Shown here in pieces: positions 1-5,424 of a stretch of 7,549 nt of DNA. The notes beneath the pieces were generated by a model that did not search any database, was not told the DNA's origin, and saw only the letters and a program-made list of their open reading frames with translations. Every line of letters begins with the position of its first letter. Positions within the stretch are counted from its first letter, which is position 1. The translations under genes were made by a program, and so were the position numbers. This DNA comes from Pseudomonadota bacterium (GTDB lineage Bacteria; Pseudomonadota; Gammaproteobacteria; Burkholderiales; Burkholderiaceae_C): the NCBI GenBank assembly GCA_023415035.1, contig JAEZLX010000103.1, forward strand, positions 1-7,549, read 5' to 3'.

Positions 1-428
1 CGCCGGCACTGGCCGGCGTGCTGAAGGAAACCGGCGTGACCTACTGCCTGGGCCTGCATGCCAAGATGCCACGCATGGCCGAACAGTTGCCCCTGCTGCG
101 CGCGCTGTGGCCCGGCCCCATGGTCTGCCGCTGGAGCCTCAATCCGCTGCACGGCGCCTACGGCTACGAACAGGCGCAGCGCGAATACAGTCCCTACGAC
201 CGCATCCAGGACGTCGACGAAGACACACGCGCCCTGATCGTGCGCACCGCCTGCGCCATCGCAGGCGCGGGTCAGAACGTCTATGTGACCATCAGCAACA
301 AGGCCGAGGGCTGTGCGCCGCTGTCGGCGCTGGCGCTCGCCCAGGGCGTGGCCACGCACCTGGGCGTGGACCTCACCCCACCACCCGCTGTACAGACGCC
401 TGCGAACGGGGGCGACCAGCCAGCGTGA
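1..428 (+). CDS. DUF72 (YecE-like) domain protein, C-terminal part
   Basis: The frame is open from base 3, so the gene starts left of the window; 141 residues are visible up to the TGA at 426-428. The protein resembles the C-terminal half of DUF72/YecE proteins, which are usually about 240-300 residues and are thought to adopt a TIM-barrel-like fold; their function is not established. Visible family-like stretches are CLGLHAKMPRM, the RWSLNP segment followed by a Tyr-rich YGYEQAQREYSPYD, and the late strand VYVTISNKAEGCAPLS, equivalent to the conserved Asn-Lys-x-x-Gly-x-Ala-Pro motif near the family's C-terminus. Its last 56 bases overlap the 3' end of the convergent transporter gene, leaving no room for a terminator between them. 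The family call is fairly secure; no role can be given. Confidence 0.8.
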   Translation, partial: PALAGVLKETGVTYCLGLHAKMPRMAEQLPLLRALWPGPMVCRWSLNPLHGAYGYEQAQREYSPYDRIQDVDEDTRALIVRTACAIAGAGQNVYVTISNKAEGCAPLSALALAQGVATHLGVDLTPPPAVQTPANGGDQPA

Positions 429-1590
429 TCCACGTCAGGAGCACGCCCGTCAGCGCACCCGCGACCATGCCCACGACCATGGGCAGCGGACGCCCGTCGG
501 CAAACAGGCCGACCACCCCCATGGCGACTGCGCCGCACAGCATCTGCAGCGTCCCCATCAGGGCAGATGCCGTGCCCGCGATGGCGCCGTGATCATCCAA
601 CGCCAGCACGGACGTCGTCGGGATCACCAGCCCCATGAAGGCACTGGCGATAAAGTACAGCGCCACCAGCACCCAGAAACTGTCACCCCCCAGCAGGTAG
701 TACAGCAGCATCGTCGACATGACGATGCCCGAGGCCGTGGCCGCGAACTTCACCAGCGACACCAGCCCGAACCGGCGCCCCAGCGGACTCGTGAATTGGG
801 CAGCACCGATAAAGGCCACAGCATTGACCGAGAACGCCACGCTGTACTGCGCGGGCGTGAGGCCATAGTGGTTGATGAGCACGAAAGGTGAGCCCGCCAG
901 ATAGACGAAAAAACCGGCCATCGCCGTGGCGCCGATGAATACCAGCCCCAGGTAGTGCCAGTCCCGCAGCAGCAGGGCGTAGGCGCGCAGGGCACTGCCC
1001 AGATCACTGTCCACTCGCTGATCGGGGGTTCGAGTCTCGGCCACGGCCCCGCGCAGTAGCGCCAGGCCGGCCACGGCCGCCAGCGCGACGACCCAGAACA
1101 CGCCACGCCAGCCGGTGACGGCGATCACAGCGCTGCCCGACAGCGGCGCCAGAATGGGCGACACACTGAACACCAGCATCAGCAGACCCATGAGGCGCGC
1201 GGCCTCGGTACCGGTATGCAGGTCACGCACGATGGCGCGCGGAATCACCCCACCCGCGGCAGCACCCAGGCCCTGGAGGAACCTCAGGGCCACGAGCATG
1301 TGGATATCGGTAGCCAGCGCACAGCCGACGCTGGCCAGCGCGAACAGGCCCAGGCCGAAATACAGCGGCGGCTTGCGGCCGAGTATGTCGGAGACGGGCC
1401 CGTACAACAGCTGCCCCAGCCCCAGCGACACGAAGAACACGATGAGACTGAGCTGGACCTCTCCGACATCTGCGCCCAGGCTGCGCCCGATTTCGGGCAA
1501 GGCCGGCAGGTACATGTCGATCGCGAACGGTCCGATGGCGGAAAGCAGGCCCAGCACCAGGGCCAGTGAAAAGGTTCGGGAAGATGGCAT
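373..1590 (-). CDS. Bcr/CflA-type MFS drug-resistance transporter
   Basis: A 405-residue inner-membrane transporter of the 12-helix major facilitator superfamily, matching the usual length (about 400) of the Bcr/CflA drug:H+ antiporter subfamily. From the chosen ATG, helix 1 carries the subfamily's DMYLPALP stretch (residues 25-32). MFS motif A is GPVSDILGRK (64-73). A motif-B-like LRFLQGLGAA (102-111) has the conserved Arg in helix 4, and FSVSPILAPLSG (141-152) resembles the antiporter motif C. The charged central loop is near 184-196. I chose the ATG at 1590 because MPSSRTFSLALVLG leads straight into helix 1. An in-frame TTG at 1641 would add 17 polar residues and overlap the kinase stop. 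Neither start has a clear Shine-Dalgarno. It follows the kinase gene by 47 bases in the same direction, so cotranscription is likely. The substrate cannot be read from the sequence. Confidence 0.9.
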   Translation of the reverse strand: MPSSRTFSLALVLGLLSAIGPFAIDMYLPALPEIGRSLGADVGEVQLSLIVFFVSLGLGQLLYGPVSDILGRKPPLYFGLGLFALASVGCALATDIHMLVALRFLQGLGAAAGGVIPRAIVRDLHTGTEAARLMGLLMLVFSVSPILAPLSGSAVIAVTGWRGVFWVVALAAVAGLALLRGAVAETRTPDQRVDSDLGSALRAYALLLRDWHYLGLVFIGATAMAGFFVYLAGSPFVLINHYGLTPAQYSVAFSVNAVAFIGAAQFTSPLGRRFGLVSLVKFAATASGIVMSTMLLYYLLGGDSFWVLVALYFIASAFMGLVIPTTSVLALDDHGAIAGTASALMGTLQMLCGAVAMGVVGLFADGRPLPMVVGMVAGALTGVLLTWITLAGRPRSQASVQRVVG

Positions 1591-1617
1591 GGCGCCATTG
1601 TCGCGCCTTGCCCGGCT

Positions 1618-1634
1618 CCCCTTCCGGGAAGGGG
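1618..1634. repeat. 17-nt hairpin between kinase and transporter genes
   Basis: CCCCTTCC and GGAAGGGG form an 8-bp perfect inverted repeat around one central base. It lies just after the kinase stop (1638) and before the transporter start (1590) on the minus strand. Neither side carries a T-tract, so it is not a canonical intrinsic terminator. It could stabilise the 3' end of the upstream message or slow read-through into the transporter gene. Confidence 0.4.
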
Positions 1635-1637
1635 TTC

Positions 1638-3083
1638 TCAACGGGCAGCGTGCAACCCCGGCAATGGCACCCTCAGCAGGACCCGGCTTCCAGAGCCCGG
1701 TTGCGACACGATGTCCAGAACACCGCCCAGGCTGTCGGCCCGCCGGCGCATGCCCTCCATGCCTTTGCCGTGACGAGAATTGGCGACCACGAACCCCTGT
1801 CCGTCGTCACTGACGCTGGTGAACAGGATGGCGCCATCCAGGCCACATTGCACCCACACATTACGCGCCTGCGCGTGGCGCATGACATTGGCAAGAGCCT
1901 CCTGCACCACCCGCAGCACCTGCCGGGTCGGTTCGCCCCGCACCTTCTCCAGCGCGCCTTCGTAGGGCACGTCCCAGTGCAGGTGAATGCCCAGTCGATC
2001 CAGGGAAGGTTGAACCCGGTAGCGCAGGCGGCCCAGCGCCTGCGACAGATCCTCGTCGACATCGTCGATCGCATCCACCAGGATCTTCAGGTCCAGCAGG
2101 CATTGCTCCAGGGAGATCACCAGGTGCCGCTCGCGCGGATCACGCCGGTCCAGCGAGGCGAGAATCGCCACGATCTGTGACCCCACGCCGTCATGCAACT
2201 CCTGGGCAATGCGCCGCCGTTCATTGCGTGTCGCCCCCGACGGATGCGGCTGTCCCAGCTCCTCCGGCACCCTGAGGGACGAATGCGCGAACGCCAGACC
2301 CAGTGCGCTCTGTGGCGACTGGTCCAGATGGTGCTGATGGTGCTCCACCGCGATCTGCCACAGCACGAACACCATGCCCGCGTGGATCGCGTGCACAGCC
2401 CCCAGCTCGATCGCCATGCCGTCTGCACCCACCACTTCGTACAGACTGGCGCCCAGCATCACCAGCGCCACGGTCATGAGGTGCCAGTGCCTGCTGCCAT
2501 AACGCCCAAAATAGCCACGGCCCAGCCATAGGAACAGGACGGAAATCAGGCACACATTGACCAGCTGCCACCACCACCATGCGCCGGAAGAAACGGTCGG
2601 GCGACTGAAGAACAGCATCAGCAAGACAGAGCCCAACAGCCACTGCAAAAACAAGAGCAAAAACCCAATGCTTCTTGAGCCCTCAAGAGCAACGAGAACC
2701 AGAGCGGAACCCAGCACCAGCGCCATCTGCAAGAACTGATGGCTCAGGTGAAGCACCGCCGGCGATCCTGACGTCACCTCGGTCCAGGCGCATGACAGCA
2801 TCAGCAACAACCAGCTGAACACTGTGGCCGCAAACCACCGGTCGGCACTGATGCGCTGCCCTCGCCGGCGTCTGAACAGCGCGCGAACGGCCACGGCTGC
2901 CATGCATGCAAGCACCACGAGTGCCGCCAGCCAATCCAGCCGCGACGCCAGTTGCGCCAGCCACGGCGTTCTTCCCTTGAGGGCCGACGCTGCAACTTCA
3001 AGCAGGGCAACCACCGTTGCCGTCAGCGCAAGCCACCACCAAACCTGTGACCTGTCCGGTTTTTTGTTATCCCACACAGGCAT
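1638..3083 (-). CDS. Multi-pass membrane histidine kinase, NarX/DegS-like (HisKA_3)
   Basis: A 481-residue sensor kinase, presumed partner of the adjacent NarL-type regulator. The N-terminal half is a membrane domain with about 7-8 hydrophobic segments (roughly 15-32, 50-70, 82-100, 118-157 as two, 168-187, 200-220, 229-246) and no sizeable periplasmic domain, so the signal is probably sensed within the membrane. A His-rich EHHQHH linker (247-252) follows. The dimerisation box RRIAQELHDGVGSQ (290-303) has the phospho-acceptor His297 and the HDxxG signature of HisKA_3 kinases. The ATPase domain shows the N box QEALANVMRHAQ (Asn399), the G1 box DDGQG (426-430), the G2 box GKGMEGMRRRA (439-449) and a final GSGSR (463-467), so it looks catalytically complete. 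The start is the first ATG after the regulator's TGA in the same frame; no good Shine-Dalgarno is present, which suggests translational coupling. The stimulus is unknown. Confidence 0.93.
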   Translation of the reverse strand: MPVWDNKKPDRSQVWWWLALTATVVALLEVAASALKGRTPWLAQLASRLDWLAALVVLACMAAVAVRALFRRRRGQRISADRWFAATVFSWLLLMLSCAWTEVTSGSPAVLHLSHQFLQMALVLGSALVLVALEGSRSIGFLLLFLQWLLGSVLLMLFFSRPTVSSGAWWWWQLVNVCLISVLFLWLGRGYFGRYGSRHWHLMTVALVMLGASLYEVVGADGMAIELGAVHAIHAGMVFVLWQIAVEHHQHHLDQSPQSALGLAFAHSSLRVPEELGQPHPSGATRNERRRIAQELHDGVGSQIVAILASLDRRDPRERHLVISLEQCLLDLKILVDAIDDVDEDLSQALGRLRYRVQPSLDRLGIHLHWDVPYEGALEKVRGEPTRQVLRVVQEALANVMRHAQARNVWVQCGLDGAILFTSVSDDGQGFVVANSRHGKGMEGMRRRADSLGGVLDIVSQPGSGSRVLLRVPLPGLHAAR

Positions 3084-3086
3084 TGG

Positions 3087-3102
3087 ATGCGCTGTAGCGC
3101 AT
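3087..3102. repeat. Hairpin in the regulator-kinase junction
   Basis: On the minus strand ATGCGCT-AC-AGCGCAT forms a perfect 7-bp stem with a 2-base loop. It occupies most of the 21-base gap between the regulator stop (3105-3107) and the kinase ATG (3083), where a Shine-Dalgarno would be expected. It could limit independent initiation on the kinase and make it depend on ribosomes leaving the regulator. Function is inferred only from position. Confidence 0.45.
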
Positions 3103-3104
3103 GC

Positions 3105-3875
3105 TCATAACAAGCCTCTTTCCGTCGCGCAACTGACCGCCTGGGCACGCGTCCTTGCACGCAGCTTGCGATAGATGTTGCGCACATGCGCGTTGACCGT
3201 CTGCATGCTGATGTCCAGCTTGTGACCGATCTCGGCACTGGTATATCCGGCGGCCACCATCTTGAGCACTTCGCGCTCGCGTTCGGACAGCCGATCCTTC
3301 TGCGCCTTGAGAAAGGTCGCCGACGTCTTGTGATCCAGCCGCTGAAGCAGGCGCCTTGCCAGATTCGGGGTGATGGAAGCACCGCCATTGACCACCTGCA
3401 GCACCGCCTGCGCGTAGCTGCCGAACCAGGAGTTCTTGACCAAATAGCCCGTGGCGCCGAGCTCGAAGGCGCGCAGGGCATGCTGCTCGTCCTCAATGGC
3501 CGAGATCACGACCACCTCGGTCATGGGCTTGTGGCACTTGACCTGTTCGATGAGGTCGAATCCGCAGCCATCGCCGAGGTTGAGGTCGACCAGCAGCACG
3601 TCGAAATCATGATGAGAGCAGCGGCGCTGGGCTTCCTTCCACCCTTGCGCCTGTGCCACGAGGAGGATGCGCGGGTCGGCCAGCAGTTCCTGCGCGATCA
3701 CGTGACGGATGTGGGGATCGTCGTCCACCAGCATCACCTTCACGGGCTGGTCGGCCTGCCCAACCAGAAAATCCGGCCACAGACCCGTGGACCTGAAACC
3801 GCTATAGGCCACCGGCGTGGTCACGAGACTGGCTGAGGATGACGAAATCGGACTCTTCTGAATGACGGGTTCCAT
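3105..3875 (-). CDS. NarL/LuxR-family response regulator
   Basis: A 256-residue DNA-binding response regulator. Residues 1-45 are an unusual Ser/Thr-rich leader before the receiver, which most NarL-type regulators lack. The receiver begins at VKVMLVDDDPH (acidic pocket Asp51-53), with phospho-acceptor Asp97 in LLVDLNLGDG, the switch Ser125 in VVVISA and the conserved Lys147 in GYLVKNSW, so it should be phosphorylatable. A LuxR-type helix-turn-helix follows at 196-238 (LSEREREVLKMVAAGYTSAE, then NAHVRNIYRKL). The start is the ATG at 3875, preceded by GGAGGG (3879-3884); an in-frame start 10 codons upstream (3905) lacks this. It is first in the leftward block and divergent from the curli-like operon. 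That position resembles that of csgD next to csgBA, although CsgD itself has a degenerate receiver. Control of the divergent operon is inference. Confidence 0.93.
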   Translation of the reverse strand: MEPVIQKSPISSSSASLVTTPVAYSGFRSTGLWPDFLVGQADQPVKVMLVDDDPHIRHVIAQELLADPRILLVAQAQGWKEAQRRCSHHDFDVLLVDLNLGDGCGFDLIEQVKCHKPMTEVVVISAIEDEQHALRAFELGATGYLVKNSWFGSYAQAVLQVVNGGASITPNLARRLLQRLDHKTSATFLKAQKDRLSEREREVLKMVAAGYTSAEIGHKLDISMQTVNAHVRNIYRKLRARTRAQAVSCATERGLL

Positions 3876-4126
3876 ATTCCCTCCAAGCCGGATCAGGTCC
3901 GGCACAGCGTTTTTCAGCTTCTGGTTGGCAACACAAGGTTGCTTTCAGATGCAAACCCCGAAAAAGAATGCTTACCACCTAAAAACCAGGCATCAAGCTT
4001 GGAGCGAAATGCAAATTTGATACATCGATGGTTTTTTTTCGCGAAACTTACGATGCATTTCCATTGAAACAATTTGTCACTACATACTTCTTTATGACTA
4101 CAAAAATCAAAATCGATAGCAACACC

Positions 4127-4153
4127 GTCACACAAAACGTGATGCATGTCACA
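4127..4153. promoter_or_regulatory. Candidate operator: CRP/FNR-like palindrome with GTCACACA direct repeats
   Basis: CGTGA-N6-TCACA (4138-4153) differs by one base from the classic CRP core TGTGA-N6-TCACA, and AAAA precedes the left arm. The right arm is part of GTCACACA (4148-4155), repeated exactly at 4127-4134, 21 bp away or two helical turns. The centre is about 220 bases from the curli-like start and 270 from the regulator start, so it could serve either. It could equally bind the local LuxR-type regulator. Motif match only. Confidence 0.35.
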
Positions 4154-4294
4154 CATCAAATAACACCGGACCTCAGGCGAATCGTATCGATGTAGTACCC
4201 AGCAGCGGGCATTGGCGGGATCGCTACACGTCGTGACACTGCGGCCTCAGACGGTGACGGATCGCATTCCTCACGGACATGAGACCGAAGCCGT

Positions 4295-4327
4295 CTGAAG
4301 GCCTGGCGAGCCTGAAGCCCTTCAGGC
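4295..4327 (+). repeat. Overlapping alternative hairpins in the probable leader of the curli-like gene
   Basis: GCCTGAAG (4310-4317) pairs with CTTCAGGC (4320-4327) as an 8-bp stem with a 2-base loop. The same 3' arm can instead pair as CCTTCAG (4319-4325) with CTGAAGG (4295-4301). The two folds exclude each other. They lie 28 bases upstream of the Shine-Dalgarno at 4355, in what is probably the 5' untranslated leader, where a switchable structure or a dyad protein site is plausible. No transcription start has been identified to confirm that it is transcribed. Confidence 0.4.
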
Positions 4328-4354
4328 AGCCGGAACACAGTGGACCAACTTCTT

Positions 4355-4360
4355 GAGGAA
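4355..4360 (+). promoter_or_regulatory. Ribosome binding site of the curlin-like gene
   Basis: GAGGAA, 6 bases before the ATG at 4367. It decides this start over an in-frame upstream codon at 4340, which would put nine polar and acidic residues in front of the signal peptide. Confidence 0.8.
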
Positions 4361-4366
4361 ACGATC

Positions 4367-4873
4367 ATGAAAACGCTAGCTGTCTTTGCTCTCGCGGCCA
4401 TGACTTCTGCCATTGCTCTTGCAGGCCCCCCAGGTCATGGCTCTGGCCCCGGTCCTGCCCCGGAAGAGCCCGAGGTCACGACCTGCGAAACCTGCCCGGC
4501 CATCGTCATCGATGGCAACTCCACGCAGATCGTCGCAGTCACCTCGACGCTGTTCTTGAACAAGGCCTCGGGGGATAACTCATACGCGCGCCAGAACGTG
4601 TCGAGCAACTCCGGGAACGTGACCATCCACAATGGCGCGAACTCGTTCCAGCTGACGGCCGGGCACGGTGCAGGCGTGATCAACTGGGCGATGACCAACG
4701 ACTCGTTCGCCAGCCAGAACCTGTCGTCCAACGTCGGCAAGGTTGACATCAGGGGCAACTCCTTGCAGATCACCGCCCTCAAGCGCAATTCCAGCACCGT
4801 CAACCTCTCGCATGGCAAGAACCGCGCCGTGCAGAACCTGGCCAGCAACAACGGCTGCGCCACCTGCAACTGA
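4367..4873 (+). CDS. Secreted curlin-like repeat protein, putative amyloid fibre subunit
   Basis: A 168-residue exported protein. A Sec signal peptide (MKTLAVFALAAMTSAIALA, 1-19) is followed by a Gly/Pro-rich linker (20-38). Three repeats of 39-41 residues fill the rest. Landmarks are NSTQ/NSFQ/NSLQ (Asn51, 92, 131) in the first half and ARQNVSSN, ASQNLSSN, AVQNLASN (Gln-Asn at 76-77, 117-118, 156-157) in the second. Alternating hydrophobic and Asn/Ser/Gln positions resemble curlin repeats (Ser-x5-Gln-x-Gly-x-x-Asn-x-Ala-x3-Gln) of CsgA/CsgB, which stack as a beta-solenoid, but the unit is nearly twice the curlin length (about 22). CETC (40-43) and CATC (164-167) flank the array; CsgA has no such pair, and neither is a haem motif (no CH). 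The CsgG-like gene two genes downstream supports a fibre role. Fibre formation is inference. A strong terminator follows. Confidence 0.8.
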   Translation: MKTLAVFALAAMTSAIALAGPPGHGSGPGPAPEEPEVTTCETCPAIVIDGNSTQIVAVTSTLFLNKASGDNSYARQNVSSNSGNVTIHNGANSFQLTAGHGAGVINWAMTNDSFASQNLSSNVGKVDIRGNSLQITALKRNSSTVNLSHGKNRAVQNLASNNGCATCN

Positions 4874-4886
4874 GGTCGTTGACCGC

Positions 4887-4938
4887 ACACGGCATGTTCG
4901 GCGCGAATCGCCCGAACTGCCGTGTTTTCCGTTTTTTT
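4887..4938 (+). terminator. Intrinsic terminator or attenuator inside the operon
   Basis: ACACGGCA(T)GTTCGG pairs with CCGAACTGCCGTGT (4887-4901 with 4912-4925), a stem of 14 bp with one bulged T (4895). Three further G/C pairs (4903-4905 with 4909-4911) sit on top. The transcript continues with TTT, CCG and a run of seven T (4932-4938). It starts 13 bases after the curlin-like stop and ends 4 bases before the next Shine-Dalgarno. It should end most messages after the subunit gene, leaving partial read-through for the downstream genes. Confidence 0.8.
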
Positions 4939-4942
4939 CCGC

Positions 4943-4948
4943 AGGAGG
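4943..4948 (+). promoter_or_regulatory. Ribosome binding site of the 144-residue secreted protein gene
   Basis: A perfect AGGAGG, 6 bases before the ATG at 4955. It selects that ATG over the in-frame ATG at 4922, which lies inside the terminator stem, and over the one at 4961. The strong site, directly after a terminator, suggests efficient translation of the few read-through messages. Confidence 0.85.
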
Positions 4949-4954
4949 CACATC

Positions 4955-5389
4955 ATGGCAATGCCACATTCCCCCCATGCGATTGCCGCCGCCCTTGCAA
5001 TCGGCTTCGCCTCCGGATGCACTGCCGTCCTGGCGGCTCCCGGTGAGGACGCCATCATCCTGAAAGGCCCGGTGAACTACATCTCGCTGCCCGGTCCGTC
5101 GGCGCCGGTTTCCGCCAGCGCCCAGGGAACAGCCGATGTCCCGGCCTGGATGCGCTCGCGCATCACGCGCTACGTTGCCAAGGCCTACTCGGCCCAAGCG
5201 CAGGACGGGAGCATCTACACAGATGAGGACGTGATCACGAGGACCGAGATGGAAGGACTGCGCAAGACCTGCATTCAGGAAGTCGGGTCCAACACGATCG
5301 GTACCAACACCTTCGGAAACCGATACGGCCCTTCGGCCCGTGACCAGGTGGTTGTCCTCCGGGGTGACCTCGTCAATTTCTGCCGCTGA
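4955..5389 (+). CDS. Small secreted protein of unknown family in the curli-like operon
   Basis: A 144-residue exported protein that I do not recognise. Its N-terminus is a signal peptide: hydrophobic AIAAALAIGFASG (10-21), then CTAVLAAPGED. Cleavage by signal peptidase I after AVLA or VLAA (27-28) fits best. Cys22 after FASG makes a weak lipobox (Ala at -3), so a lipoprotein cannot be excluded. The mature part has a Tyr-rich segment (RYVAKAYSAQAQDGSIYTDE, 72-91), an Asn/Gly/Thr-rich stretch (GSNTIGTNTFGNRYG, 111-125) faintly like curlin repeats, and a hydrophobic C-terminal strand QVVVLRGDLVNFC. Two mature Cys (106, 143) could form a disulphide. It lies between fibre subunit and exporter, so it could be a minor subunit, nucleator or CsgE/CsgF-like accessory; this is inference from position. 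No similarity to CsgE or CsgF is visible. Confidence 0.75.
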   Translation: MAMPHSPHAIAAALAIGFASGCTAVLAAPGEDAIILKGPVNYISLPGPSAPVSASAQGTADVPAWMRSRITRYVAKAYSAQAQDGSIYTDEDVITRTEMEGLRKTCIQEVGSNTIGTNTFGNRYGPSARDQVVVLRGDLVNFCR

Positions 5390-5424
5390 TCCCGACCAGA
5401 AGAACTCTAAGAAAGCCAAAGACC

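Larger units (their letters stand above)
3876..4366. promoter_or_regulatory. Divergent intergenic regulatory region, AT-rich core
   Basis: These 491 bases separate the regulator from the curli-like operon and must hold both promoters. GC falls to about 34% over 4021-4140 (41 of 120 bases), far below the flanking genes. The region contains an 8-T run (4032-4039) running into the palindrome TTTCGCGAAA (4037-4046), three ATCGAT sites (4024, 4112, 4186), a GCAAC/GTTGC inverted repeat (3928-3942), GTCAC/GTGAC elements and a CRP/FNR-like site. I found no convincing paired -35/-10 boxes on either strand, so the promoters may depend on activators or alternative sigma factors. Small open frames here lack ribosome sites and recognisable products. 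Confidence 0.7.

Noticed and set aside
1115..2180. Plus-strand open frames of about 200-230 codons opposite the transporter and kinase
   Set aside because: Both minus-strand genes carry complete family motifs over these bases; the plus-strand frames are Pro/Arg/His-rich shadows.
4085..4091. TACTTCT as a NarL heptamer site
   Set aside because: It fits the loose TACYYMT consensus, but this is common by chance and there is no partner heptamer in the right orientation and spacing.
3914..4159. 81-codon minus-strand frame in the intergenic region
   Set aside because: No ribosome site, no recognisable product, and it spans the AT-rich core with the operator-like repeats.
3980..4200. Sigma-70 promoter boxes for either divergent transcript
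   Set aside because: Pairs such as TTGATG with AAGCAT (minus) or TTGAAA with CTTCTT (plus) have about 17-bp spacing but poor -10 matches, too weak to report as promoters.
4487..4870. CETC and CATC as c-type haem or thioredoxin-like motifs
   Set aside because: Haem attachment needs CxxCH and neither motif has the His. No thioredoxin fold surrounds them; the context is a repeat protein.
4580..5419. Minus-strand open frame (279 codons) spanning two rightward genes
   Set aside because: The plus strand has two signal peptides, two good Shine-Dalgarno sites and a terminator here. The antisense product is low-complexity with no family resemblance.
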